This document shows, piece by piece, positions 50,260 to 58,896 of a stretch of DNA of 64,000 bases (position 1 is the first letter of the stretch; each line of letters begins with the position of its first letter). Both the position numbers and the translations under genes were made by a program. The stretch is from Chryseobacterium oleae (GTDB taxonomy: Bacteria; Bacteroidota; Bacteroidia; Flavobacteriales; Weeksellaceae): positions 1-64,000 of the forward strand of contig NZ_FOVD01000012.1 of NCBI RefSeq assembly GCF_900115055.1. The letters run 5' to 3'. The notes under the pieces were generated by a model. That model searched no databases. It was not told the DNA's origin and saw only the letters and a list, made by a program, of their open reading frames with translations.

Positions 50260-51918
50260 ATGGAAGAAAATTTCCAGCCTGATGTCATTATTGTAGGAAC
50301 CGGATTAGCAGGACTTACAGCTGCTATGGAAATCACCAATGTTGGCAAAAAAGTGCTTCTACTGGATCAGGAAACGGAACAGAATATTGGTGGACAGGCA
50401 TTCTGGTCATTCGGTGGACTGTTTCTTATCAATTCACACCAACAGCGCAGAATGGGAATTAAAGATTCCTACGAACTGGCTCTTCAGGACTGGAAAGGAA
50501 CGGCTGGTTTTGACCGTGAAGAAGATTACTGGCCCCGAAAATGGGCAGAGGCTTATTTAAAATTCGCAGCCCATGAGAAGTACGAGTATATTTCTAAACT
50601 GGGGATCAAGCTGATGTTTATGGTAGGTTGGGCAGAACGTGGTGACGGATCAGCAACCGGCCATGGGAATTCCGTACCCCGCTTTCATGTCAGTTGGGGA
50701 ACTGGAACAGGCGTTATAAAACCTTTTGTTGACAAAGCTTACGAGGCTAAAGAAAAAGGTCTTTTACAGATGAAATTCAGGCATAGAGTGACAGAACTGA
50801 TCACAGAAAACAGTAAAATTAAAGGGCTTAAAGGTGATATTCTTGAAAATGATGACAAAGAAAGAGGTGCTGAAACCAACAGAAATGTGATCGCTCCATT
50901 TGAATACCGTGCTCCTCATGTCATTGTGGCATCCGGAGGAATAGGCGCCAACCATGAGCTCGTAAGGAAAAACTGGCCTGAAAGATTAGGAAAAGCCCCT
51001 GAAAATATGGTTTGTGGTGTCCCTGCTTATGTGGATGGTAAAATGATCGGGATTACAGAAAATTCCGGAGCGCACATTATCAATCCCGACAGAATGTGGC
51101 ATTATACGGAAGGCATACAGAACTGGAACCCGATATGGCCTAAACACGGCATCAGAATATTGCCAGGCCCATCTTCATTATGGTTTGATGCTAAAGGAAA
51201 CCGTCTTCCCGCTCCTTTCCTGCCCGGCTTTGATACTTTGGGAACACTGAAACATATACAGGATACGGGATTTTCCTATTCCTGGTTTATCCTGACGCAA
51301 AAGATCATTAAGAAAGAATTTGCTCTCTCCGGATCAGAACAGAATCCGGATATTACGAATAAAGATTACGGACTTTTTCTAAAAAGAATATTTGGAAAAA
51401 AAGCACCGGGTCCTGTGGAAGCTTTTAAGGAACACGGAAAAGATTTTATTGTTTCCAATGACCTGAAAGATCTGGTAGAAAGGATGAACGAGCTGTCCGG
51501 CGAGCATCTTTTAAGCTATGATAAAATTAAAGAACAGATCGAAGCCAGAGACCGTGAACTGGACAATAAGTACTCAAAAGACACCCAGGTTAATTACATC
51601 AGGAATACAAGAAATTATTTAGGGGATAAATTAGGCCGTGTAGCCGCCCTGCATAAAATATTAGCCCCTGAAAACGGTCCTTTGATCGCTGTCCGTCTCA
51701 ATATTCTTACCCGGAAAACTCTGGGAGGAATTAAGACTAATCTCAACGGACAGGTTTTAAGAGAAGACGACAGTATCATTGAAGGTCTGTATGCAGCGGG
51801 AGAAGCCGCAGGCTTCGGTGGTGGCGGAATGCATGGCTACAGAGCACTGGAAGGAACATTTCTGGGCGGATGTATCTTTTCGGGAATGACAGCTGGGAAA
51901 TATATCGCAGGACTTTAG
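50260..51918 (+). CDS. FAD-binding dehydrogenase (ketosteroid dehydrogenase-like)
   Basis: The 552-residue protein starts with a dinucleotide fold (DVIIVGTGLAGLTAAMEI, then GKKVLLLDQE) and has GGQAFWSFGGLFLINSHQQR, a signature of the FAD-binding dehydrogenase group related to 3-ketosteroid delta-1-dehydrogenase and fumarate reductase flavoproteins. The C-terminal FAD contact is GLYAAGEAAGFGGGGMHGYR. The substrate is unknown. An SDR gene follows 98 bp later on the same strand, suggesting a two-step oxidoreduction. It is cytoplasmic. Confidence 0.88.
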   Translation: MEENFQPDVIIVGTGLAGLTAAMEITNVGKKVLLLDQETEQNIGGQAFWSFGGLFLINSHQQRRMGIKDSYELALQDWKGTAGFDREEDYWPRKWAEAYLKFAAHEKYEYISKLGIKLMFMVGWAERGDGSATGHGNSVPRFHVSWGTGTGVIKPFVDKAYEAKEKGLLQMKFRHRVTELITENSKIKGLKGDILENDDKERGAETNRNVIAPFEYRAPHVIVASGGIGANHELVRKNWPERLGKAPENMVCGVPAYVDGKMIGITENSGAHIINPDRMWHYTEGIQNWNPIWPKHGIRILPGPSSLWFDAKGNRLPAPFLPGFDTLGTLKHIQDTGFSYSWFILTQKIIKKEFALSGSEQNPDITNKDYGLFLKRIFGKKAPGPVEAFKEHGKDFIVSNDLKDLVERMNELSGEHLLSYDKIKEQIEARDRELDNKYSKDTQVNYIRNTRNYLGDKLGRVAALHKILAPENGPLIAVRLNILTRKTLGGIKTNLNGQVLREDDSIIEGLYAAGEAAGFGGGGMHGYRALEGTFLGGCIFSGMTAGKYIAGL

Positions 51919-52016
51919 AGAATTACTATTAAATGTCAATAGTGAATTTTGCTTTGCAAGTGAATGATAGATTTAAGAAACAAGAGCCAAGAAACAAGAT
52001 TTTAAATACCCATACA

Positions 52017-52820
52017 ATGAGCAGATATTTTGATCATAAAGTCGTTTGGATTACAGGCGCTTCATCAGGAATTGGAGAAGCATTGGTAAATGAACTGGCT
52101 GCCAAAAGCAGTGCGAAATTGATTCTTTCCTCAAGAAATAAAGAACAACTGTATGCCGTTGCGAAAAAAGCAGGATTGGACACATCCCGTTTTGCGGTAC
52201 TGCCATTGGATCTGGAAGAATATAAGAAGATGCCGAATATCGCAGCCGAAGCGATGGAAAAATTTGGAAAAATTGATATTCTGATCAACAATGCAGGGCT
52301 TTCACAGCGATCACTCGCTATGGAAACAGATATTGAAGTAGACAAACGGCTGATGGATGTTGATTTTTTAGGAACTGTAGCGCTTACCAAAGCCGTTCTT
52401 CCTTATATGATTAGAGATGATGGTGGCCAGATTGCTGTGGTAACAAGCCTGATGGGAGTTTTCGGAGCTCCGATGAGAAGCAGTTATGCCGCTGCAAAAC
52501 ATGCCCTTCACGGTTTTTTTGATGCGTTGCGTGCAGAATTATATACCAAAAAAATTCTGGTGACTTTGATCTGTCCGGGTTTTATACAGACCAATATTTC
52601 CATTAATGCAGTCACTGGTGACGGCTCACTGCAGGGAACAATGGACGATGCTACAGAAAAAGGTATGCCTGCTCATATTTTTGCCGGAAAGATGCTTTCT
52701 GCAATAGAAAAAAAGAAAAACCAGGCGGCTATTGGCGGTCAGGAAGTGATGGGAACTTACCTGAAGAGATTTTTTCCAGTGCTGCTGGCGAGAATTGTGC
52801 GTAAAGCGAAAGTGGTTTGA
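52017..52820 (+). CDS. Short-chain dehydrogenase/reductase
   Basis: With the ATG at 52017 the protein has 267 residues. It has the SDR cofactor motif TGASSGIG near residue 14, NNAG in ILINNAGLSQRS, and the YxxxK active site in SSYAAAKHALHGF. The group resembles DltE/YqjQ-type SDRs with a C-terminal membrane-near tail (MGTYLKRFFPVLLARIVRKA). An upstream ATG at 51933 would add 28 residues not fitting the fold. It is probably co-transcribed with the FAD dehydrogenase. Confidence 0.92.
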   Translation: MSRYFDHKVVWITGASSGIGEALVNELAAKSSAKLILSSRNKEQLYAVAKKAGLDTSRFAVLPLDLEEYKKMPNIAAEAMEKFGKIDILINNAGLSQRSLAMETDIEVDKRLMDVDFLGTVALTKAVLPYMIRDDGGQIAVVTSLMGVFGAPMRSSYAAAKHALHGFFDALRAELYTKKILVTLICPGFIQTNISINAVTGDGSLQGTMDDATEKGMPAHIFAGKMLSAIEKKKNQAAIGGQEVMGTYLKRFFPVLLARIVRKAKVV

Positions 52821-52842
52821 TTTGTCAATGTCAGGAAGTTAG

Positions 52843-52995
52843 AAGCTGGAAGAGGAAAGTTATTGAAATCTAAAACATCGCTACAGTGCAGTTTTATTAA
52901 CTACCATTAAAATTGCCGCGAAAAATATGTCCTTGTCAAGGTTTGAAACCGTGACAAGGACAAAACTTACATCCTCTTTCTTCCCTCTTCCAGCT
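52843..52995. repeat. Bipartite heptamer-array element with internal hairpin
   Basis: The purine-rich 7-mers (GAAGTTA, GAAGCTG, GAAGAGG, AAAGTTA) lie at about 52844-52871. A pyrimidine-rich array lies at about 52972-52995, complement AAGCTG, GAAGAGG, GAAGAAA, GAGG. Between them sits the 35-bp hairpin TGTCCTTGTCA/TGACAAGGACA (52928-52962). The element separates converging genes. Confidence 0.65.
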
Positions 52996-53005
52996 TAAAA
53001 ATTCC

Positions 53006-53530
53006 TTATTTCAACTTATTCTCAGATTCAAATTGCCTCTTTAGGGTAAAAAGTTTTTCATCTGCTTTGAAAACTTTCTGATAGAGTTGTTGTTTTTCGC
53101 GACCCAGCTCAAGCATCTTGTCCTGTGCAGCACGGATTACTTTTTCATCCTTGCTGTAGCGCATCAGCTTTTCCTGTTCGATTTCCTTTCTTGAAAACAT
53201 AAAAAGTTCTTTCAGCACAACATAATAACCGATCGCTGCCTGCTGCACTTCTTTTCCTTTCTGAATACCGTCAGTATCTACTTTTTCAATGTCTTTAATG
53301 ATGTTATTGAATTCAGCTTCCTCTTTGTCAATGATATAAAGGGCTTTTGTGTAATCATGAGCGATCAGATAGTCCAGTTTCGCAGATTCAAATCCTTTTT
53401 CACCGATCAGCATGCTTGATGTTTGGGATTCTTTTTTAGCAAGAACCCCCTGAAGATCTTCAGCTTTTTTATCGTTGCAGGAATGAAAAAGCACCATTAC
53501 AGAAATAATCAGTAAGACTTTGAAAGACAT
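53006..53530 (-). CDS. Lipoprotein of unknown function
   Basis: With the ATG at 53530 the product has 174 residues. It has a lipoprotein signal MSFKVLLIISVMVLFHSC with acidic/basic mature start NDKKAED. The rest is a long helical, charged region (EAEFNNIIKDIEKVDTDGIQ; EKQQLYQK-type coiled-coil segments), suggesting a coiled-coil. The family is not recognised. The frame could begin six residues earlier at 53548. Confidence 0.6.
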   Translation of the reverse strand: MSFKVLLIISVMVLFHSCNDKKAEDLQGVLAKKESQTSSMLIGEKGFESAKLDYLIAHDYTKALYIIDKEEAEFNNIIKDIEKVDTDGIQKGKEVQQAAIGYYVVLKELFMFSRKEIEQEKLMRYSKDEKVIRAAQDKMLELGREKQQLYQKVFKADEKLFTLKRQFESENKLK

Positions 53531-53589
53531 TTTCCGGATCATAAGCATTAGTTTAACAGATAATTAAATGTATAAAAAATAATCTAACG

Positions 53590-54582
53590 CTAACGGTTGG
53601 GAACCTGAGCTTTTTCGTAGATCAATCCTTCAGATTTCAGTTCATTCCAGAAGTCTGCCGGAATATTGGCATGAAGAGCATTCACATTGTCTTTAACCTG
53701 TTCTGTTGTACTTGCTCCGGGTATTATAGAAGCAAATTCATCAGAAGCCAGTACAAAATGCAGAGCGGCATGAATAATATCTGTGTTGTATTTGTGCGCA
53801 ATATCTGCTATTCTGGCCCGTTTTTCAGCCATTCCCTTCGGAATTACATCTTTGTAGTTGTATCTTTCTCTTCCTGCGATATATCCTGAGTTGTATCCGG
53901 CTCCGGAAACCAGTTTGACGCCTGCTTTTTTTACAGCCGGAAGAAGTCTGTCAACCGCATCTTCATGTTCCAGGATTGAATACTGGGTAGCAGAAAGACA
54001 GATATCAGGATCCGCCGATTCAATACAGTCTAAAATGGGTTCAATTTTATTCACTCCCATTCCCCAGGCTTTAATAATTCCCTGATCACGAAGCTCGGAA
54101 AGCACTTTGAAAGCACCTTCTCTTGCCTGTTTCAGAAAATAAGGATAACGGTCTCCTACCTGATCTTCAGAAAGATCATGAATGTACACCATATCGATAT
54201 AATTCAGTCCTGTCCTCTGCAAACTATCTGCAATGGATCTTTTGATGGCATCCGCGGTATAATCATGTTTAAAATCATAATTCAAAGGTTTTTTCCACAT
54301 AGTAGGCGGAACTTCAGACTCCGGAACCTCATGGAAAAGCCGTCCTACTTTGGTTGAAAATAGAAAATCATCCCTGTTCTGATCTTTCAGAAAATCACCG
54401 AATCTCCTTTCACTTTTTGTAAGTCCGTACCACGGAGAAGTATCATAATAACGGATCCCCAGATCCCATGCGGCCTGTAGAATCTGATGCGACTTTTCAT
54501 CACTTACATTTTCGAAGGCAGTTCCTATAGCAACTCCGCCTATTCCTAATCTGTGCTTTTCTGTTAAAACATCTGTTTTCAT
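53590..54582 (-). CDS. Aldo/keto reductase (D-threo-aldose/L-fucose dehydrogenase-like)
   Basis: The 330-residue protein has the AKR motifs GIGGVAIGTAFENVSDEKSH, GIRYYDTSPWYGLTKSERRF with catalytic Asp and Tyr, FSTKVGRLF with Lys, and NYIDMVYIHDLSEDQ with His. The TSPWYG variant is typical of the D-threo-aldose 1-dehydrogenase/pyridoxal 4-dehydrogenase group. It oxidises or reduces aldoses with NAD(P). It is monocistronic and cytoplasmic. Confidence 0.9.
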   Translation of the reverse strand: MKTDVLTEKHRLGIGGVAIGTAFENVSDEKSHQILQAAWDLGIRYYDTSPWYGLTKSERRFGDFLKDQNRDDFLFSTKVGRLFHEVPESEVPPTMWKKPLNYDFKHDYTADAIKRSIADSLQRTGLNYIDMVYIHDLSEDQVGDRYPYFLKQAREGAFKVLSELRDQGIIKAWGMGVNKIEPILDCIESADPDICLSATQYSILEHEDAVDRLLPAVKKAGVKLVSGAGYNSGYIAGRERYNYKDVIPKGMAEKRARIADIAHKYNTDIIHAALHFVLASDEFASIIPGASTTEQVKDNVNALHANIPADFWNELKSEGLIYEKAQVPNR

Positions 54583-54766
54583 ATGACTGTATTTAAGTGT
54601 TGGTCATAAACAGGATGCAAACATCGTGCAGGGCTTAGCTACGACAGCAAAAACGGATAAGAATCATCCTTTAAACAAATAGGATTAATCTATTATATTA
54701 CAATAACTTGAACCTATTTATCGAATCTATAAATTGAAGGGTTAATATTCAATGATACTTTGATAA

Positions 54767-55666
54767 TTACTGTTCAACAATTGTCAAAACATTATACCCA
54801 CCTGTATTCAGAAGAGGACGTTTGTCCGGATCCCAGGATACATTGATCCACACAAAAGGTCTTAGTTTATCCCCTGCATTAAGATATAAACTTGCCGTAC
54901 TTGCCGATCCTACAATCACTGCATTGGGCGCATTTCCCGTGTCCTGTGGGTAACCGTTGTTGGTTTTAATTCTCTGTATCACTGCATTGGAAGAATTTCT
55001 TACTTCCCAGATCGCTTCAGTTTGGTTTTGTCCGAAACTGGTATTCACCTGGCTTGGTGCAAGCGCAAAAGTAAAAGTCACAAAATAAACTCCAGCCCTT
55101 GGAGCAATAAATTCTCCTGTAGAAGGGTTAAAATTCGTTCTTGGCTGCCCGGAATCCGAATCCAGTTTTTCGGTCCATGACGTAAGATAAGCAGAAGATC
55201 TTCCGGGAATTCCGTCTGTATAATCTCCCATCGGCCAAAGCCCGGTTTCAAAAACAGTGGAATTATTATTTGTTTTTTCTGCCATCACTACAATTCTCGG
55301 CTTTCCATAAGGCAGAATAGGAACCCAGACTGTTCCGTCCGAATATTCGATGTATCCCTGCACCCCGATGGCAGGATTCGGATTGTAACGTACAGCTCCC
55401 GCGCCGGCTTCAGCAGCGGTTTGGTTGGTCATTCCTATCGCCATAGAACCATTAATTCCGTTTCTAAGATCAATAGCCATTTTGGGAGCAGCTACTCCCA
55501 CACCAATTTTTCCGGTTTTGTCAATAACAACTTTTTCAGTTGCATTGATCTCAACGGCATTGGTAGAACCGGGATTGTTAACACCAATACCAATCTGTGC
55601 TGATGCAGTGCTGGAAAGGACTCCAAGACCTATGAACAGCATCATTCTTTTATTTAATTTCATCAT
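54767..55666 (-). CDS. Secreted C1q-like protein (third of three)
   Basis: With the start at 55666 the protein has 299 residues. It has a signal peptide (MMKLNKRMMLFIGLGVLSST...), then a fibre-like N-terminal region with GIGVNNPGSTNAVEI, TGKIGVGVAAPKMAIDLRNG and AGAGAVRYNPN, and a C-terminal C1q/TNF-like jelly-roll with GEFIAPRAGVYFVTFTFA. The start is chosen because the preceding gene ends at 55674; longer frames overlap it. It is a paralogue of the two genes upstream and is co-transcribed. Likely extracellular or periplasmic; ligand unknown. Confidence 0.72.
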   Translation of the reverse strand: MMKLNKRMMLFIGLGVLSSTASAQIGIGVNNPGSTNAVEINATEKVVIDKTGKIGVGVAAPKMAIDLRNGINGSMAIGMTNQTAAEAGAGAVRYNPNPAIGVQGYIEYSDGTVWVPILPYGKPRIVVMAEKTNNNSTVFETGLWPMGDYTDGIPGRSSAYLTSWTEKLDSDSGQPRTNFNPSTGEFIAPRAGVYFVTFTFALAPSQVNTSFGQNQTEAIWEVRNSSNAVIQRIKTNNGYPQDTGNAPNAVIVGSASTASLYLNAGDKLRPFVWINVSWDPDKRPLLNTGGYNVLTIVEQ

Positions 55667-55673
55667 CCTTTGT

Positions 55674-56504
55674 TTATAGTTCGTAAATGCTGATACTGTT
55701 ATTGGTACCACTGTTGGCTGTGTTTATACTTCTGTTCCCTCCGAAATTGTGGAACACTTTAAACTGAATCGTGTTGCCTGCAGACAGATTAAAAATAGCG
55801 GTACAGTTGCCTCCTACAATATTGTTCACCGTAGAAACATCCCAGGCCGGATATGAGTTGACACTTCTGTACGTCTGGATATTATTCGTCGCGGTGTTGC
55901 TTTCAATAATGGTCTCTATCCTGGAGTTCTGTGCAATATTGGCATCCGACAGTGTAATGTTAAAAGAAACGATGTAAAATCCATTTCTTGGTGCTGTAAA
56001 AGTTCCTGAGCTCGCAGTAAAATTAGACTGAGCATCGGTAAGTACGGACCATCCATCAACCTGTGTTGTTGCATTATTGGTCAAACTAAGAGCGATGCTT
56101 TTATTGGCCAGCACCAATGCTTTTGGAGGTAAGGTCATAGGAAGGTTATGCCACGCAACACCATCGGAATACTGAATAATATTTCCTGCGTTGTACCTGA
56201 TCGCTCCACCACCGGCAGCTGCAGCGGTCTGTGTACTCGTCCCCAATCCGATAATTCCTTTCTGATCAGCAGAACGGACATCTACTTTTGTTATTGGGTT
56301 TAAGAGTCCTACTCCCAATTTTCCGTCAGAAGTGACTACGACATCATTTAATATCTGAGGTGTGGCAGGTGGTACAATGGTGTTGTCTTTCGCTGCATCT
56401 ACGTGAAAGGTTTGCATAGGATCTTTCGTGAATACCCCGGTTTGCGCCTGCATAAAGAAGGGAAGGAAAAAGATCAGTCCTTTATAGAAAGTCTTCATTT
56501 TCAT
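55674..56504 (-). CDS. Secreted C1q-like protein (second of three)
   Basis: The 276-residue protein has a signal peptide (FYKGLIFFLPFFMQAQ), a stalk-like N-terminal region with TSDGKLGVGLLNPITKVDVR and AAAAGGGAIRYNAGN, and a C-terminal C1q-like domain with FTASSGTFTAPRNGFYIVSF and NTIQFKVFHNFGG. The gap to the first gene is 11 bp, so it is in the same operon. The first and second are closer to each other than to the third in length and layout. Confidence 0.75.
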   Translation of the reverse strand: MKMKTFYKGLIFFLPFFMQAQTGVFTKDPMQTFHVDAAKDNTIVPPATPQILNDVVVTSDGKLGVGLLNPITKVDVRSADQKGIIGLGTSTQTAAAAGGGAIRYNAGNIIQYSDGVAWHNLPMTLPPKALVLANKSIALSLTNNATTQVDGWSVLTDAQSNFTASSGTFTAPRNGFYIVSFNITLSDANIAQNSRIETIIESNTATNNIQTYRSVNSYPAWDVSTVNNIVGGNCTAIFNLSAGNTIQFKVFHNFGGNRSINTANSGTNNSISIYEL

Positions 56505-56515
56505 TTTTGTGTTTT

Positions 56516-57343
56516 TTAATGTTCGATAATAGTCAGATTGTTGAAACCTGCATCCGGATTGGACCAGTCTGCATTCACCCTTAAAGCTCTTGCAGCAGAT
56601 CCTGTAATATTCTGGTTAAGTTGCGGGCGTACCGTCTGATTGGCATTTAAGCTCACCGTAATCGCCGCAGAACCACCCACCTGAGCATCTTCATTGGCGC
56701 GGGCAAATGTCTTGTAGGAACGGGCCAGAATAGCACCTGTAGTGGGGCTGTAAAACTGACTGGTAACTTCAGAAGAATTAGCCACCGAACCGGAAACAAA
56801 ATTATACGTCATCAGAAAAGTATACACTCCGGCTCTTGGGGCGGTGAAGATTCCTGTGGAAGGATCAAAGCTGTTGGACAGATCTCTCACTTCGTCCCAT
56901 CCGGTAATATTCACATCCGAATTGTAAGCTACTGAGAACGGACTTGTCATTCTTGCCACGACTACCGCTTTGGTAGGCAGGATCAATGTTGTTTCCCAAA
57001 CATTTCCATCCGATACCTGAATTTTGGCCTGAGTCGGTTCATATCTTACGGCTCCTGCGCCGGCAGCATTGGCTGTCATCGTTGTGGAACCCAGCCCTAC
57101 AGCATTCTGCAGACCTGCAGATCTCATATCAAGTTTTACAATGGGATTGGAGACACCAGCTCCTATGAAGCCTGTGTTGGTAATGATAAGGTCGTTGCTG
57201 ATCTGTGCGGGAGTTGCCGAAGCTGCATTATCTTTTGCACCGTCTATATGCAGATTGCCCAGCGGGTAACTGGTGTTGATTCCTATCTGTGCACTTACAA
57301 AGCACGAAATCACCAGAGCTAGGGATAGCAGGTTTTTTTTCAT
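56516..57343 (-). CDS. Secreted C1q-like protein (first of three)
   Basis: The 275-residue protein has a signal peptide ending VSAQ, an N-terminal stalk with NPIVKLDMRSAGLQNAVGLG and NAAGAGAVRYEPTQAK, and a C1q-like jelly-roll (FDPSTGIFTAPRAGVYTFLM, then SLNANQTVRPQLNQNITG). C1q/TNF-like domains trimerise and bind varied ligands; in bacteria they occur on surface or spore-fibre proteins. It is first in the array. A 244-bp gap separates it from the HTH genes. Confidence 0.78.
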   Translation of the reverse strand: MKKNLLSLALVISCFVSAQIGINTSYPLGNLHIDGAKDNAASATPAQISNDLIITNTGFIGAGVSNPIVKLDMRSAGLQNAVGLGSTTMTANAAGAGAVRYEPTQAKIQVSDGNVWETTLILPTKAVVVARMTSPFSVAYNSDVNITGWDEVRDLSNSFDPSTGIFTAPRAGVYTFLMTYNFVSGSVANSSEVTSQFYSPTTGAILARSYKTFARANEDAQVGGSAAITVSLNANQTVRPQLNQNITGSAARALRVNADWSNPDAGFNNLTIIEH

Positions 57344-57588
57344 TGTGTTGTGTTTTTTTATTTGTCCTTATTGTATGGAATTTACTGGTTTTTAATTGAT
57401 TGATTAACTGTTGAATTCCAAACCACAAAGTAAAGTAATCTTTTTGAAATTATTTTTAAAATTGGAAATTAAAATTATATCATGAATACAAAATTTGATA
57501 AATTATTTCAGAACCGGAAATATCCGGTGTGATATATTCAGAAAAAATCACATTAACTAAAAGAAGTAATCTATTATTTTAAAGGATT

Positions 57589-57909
57589 TTATACAAACTT
57601 CTTCTTCCATTTTGCAATGGTATTTCTGCTCAGTTTAAAATGTTGAGCCAGCTGAGAATTGTTCCAGTTTTGCTTTTTCTGATAATCCAGTATTTCAAGA
57701 ATCGACTGCTGATCGAAAGAACGATGCTTCTGATTAAAATTAAACGTGCTCTTATCTTCTCTGTCGTCAAGAATACTGTTACATTGGATGACATCGAGTA
57801 CGGAGAAATTCTTTTTGGAAAGTATGATTTTAAAATCCTCTTTTTTCTCAGGATATTTTTCGTTGACGAGATCTGTATAAATTCTTTTGTAATCGGGGAT
57901 GTTTTTCAT
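57589..57909 (-). CDS. Small helix-turn-helix protein
   Basis: The 106-residue protein has a C-terminal homeodomain-like HTH (NNSQLAQHFKLSRNTIAKWK) preceded by a polar N-terminal half. The HTH resembles transposase OrfA or Fis-type motifs, but no transposase catalytic part or terminal inverted repeats are present, so a DNA-binding regulator is more likely. It lies 14 bp after a second HTH gene and upstream of the C1q-like array, which it may control. Confidence 0.72.
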   Translation of the reverse strand: MKNIPDYKRIYTDLVNEKYPEKKEDFKIILSKKNFSVLDVIQCNSILDDREDKSTFNFNQKHRSFDQQSILEILDYQKKQNWNNSQLAQHFKLSRNTIAKWKKKFV

Positions 57910-57923
57910 CGTGTGCTATGTTT

Positions 57924-58358
57924 TTATTTTTCTATCAGGTTGTATTTATGAAGCCATTTGTAGAGGGTGCTTTTGGGAATTTTATATTCAGTCATCACTT
58001 TCGATTTGGTCATCTCTCCTTTTCTGATCTTGTCCAGTATAAATTCAATAATTTCCTTGTTATATAAGCTTTTCCGGAAAACAGGAAGTGAATCCGGTAA
58101 TTTCCTTTTTTGTACATAATCCATGGAAGATTGGGGAGAATAAAGAATCAGATGTTGGGAATAAAGCCTGAAAAAGTCATATTCCAGCAGTTTGGCCCAT
58201 CGCAGAAGCAATTCCGTATCCAGGGATGAAGACTGGTACATGTTAAGGACTTCATTTTCGGATGTGTTTAAAAATTTACAGATGCGGCTCATTTCTATGC
58301 CGTTTTCAGCAACTCTGTCTTTGATCATTGATCCAATATTAAGATTTTTCAGATCCAT
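57924..58358 (-). CDS. Helix-turn-helix protein
   Basis: The 144-residue protein has an N-terminal XRE-like segment (IEMSRICKFLNTSENEVLNM), a middle domain with LLLRWAKLLEYDFFRLYSQH, and a C-terminal HTH (MTKSKVMTEYKIPKSTLYKW). This architecture recurs in Chryseobacterium as a small regulator often mislabelled as transposase. It is co-directional with the 106-residue HTH gene and the C1q-like genes. Probably a transcription factor pair. Confidence 0.72.
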   Translation of the reverse strand: MDLKNLNIGSMIKDRVAENGIEMSRICKFLNTSENEVLNMYQSSSLDTELLLRWAKLLEYDFFRLYSQHLILYSPQSSMDYVQKRKLPDSLPVFRKSLYNKEIIEFILDKIRKGEMTKSKVMTEYKIPKSTLYKWLHKYNLIEK

Positions 58359-58896
58359 ATTTTTTTACTATTTGTGTTTAAATATTTGAGGATTAAATTT
58401 TTATTCTTTGACTTGAATAAAATGAAGACTGCATAAAGGAAAAGCAATAGGACAAAATCCCTAATTGAGGAGATTAGAAATCCTGACCGTATTATTGCTT
58501 TTCATACTTGTGTTTTAGAATTTCCAGCCTGATTTTGTATCTGATATAGTACAGCATGTAAGATCCTGGTACAAGATTATATGTTTATCTGGAGATATAA
58601 AAGAAGATCCTGTAGTAAATTCTGAATAACTCACCATCATTCAGCAAGCTTTTCAAAAGATGTAATCTCACCATTTAAAAAAGATTTTCTGAATCTGGAA
58701 GGAATATTTCTGAAATAAGTGGACTTTTCAGGCAGTTTCCAACAAGTAAGTTTTATAACCTGAAATTTGAATTTAAACAATTTACAATCAATGTATTAAA
58801 AATTTTAATCAATACTATTAATTCTGAAAACATTACACTTATATTAGGTTTAAATTATTAATATTGTACTTAATTTGCTCTTTCAAAAAGCACACA
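58359..58896. other. Long intergenic region between divergent regulator genes
   Basis: These 538 bp hold the promoters of the HTH pair and the divergent TPR/AraC gene. A minus-strand open stretch of about 50 codons (roughly 58642-58790) lacks an ATG and family features. No repeat or RNA signature was recognised. The length suggests a complex regulatory region or a decayed gene. Confidence 0.4.

Noticed and set aside
57589..58358. Insertion-sequence transposase remnants
   Set aside because: Both proteins are complete small HTH proteins; there is no catalytic domain, no terminal inverted repeats and no target duplication visible.
58642..58800. Small minus-strand gene
   Set aside because: The open stretch has no start codon and no recognisable features; length is within chance for AT-rich DNA.
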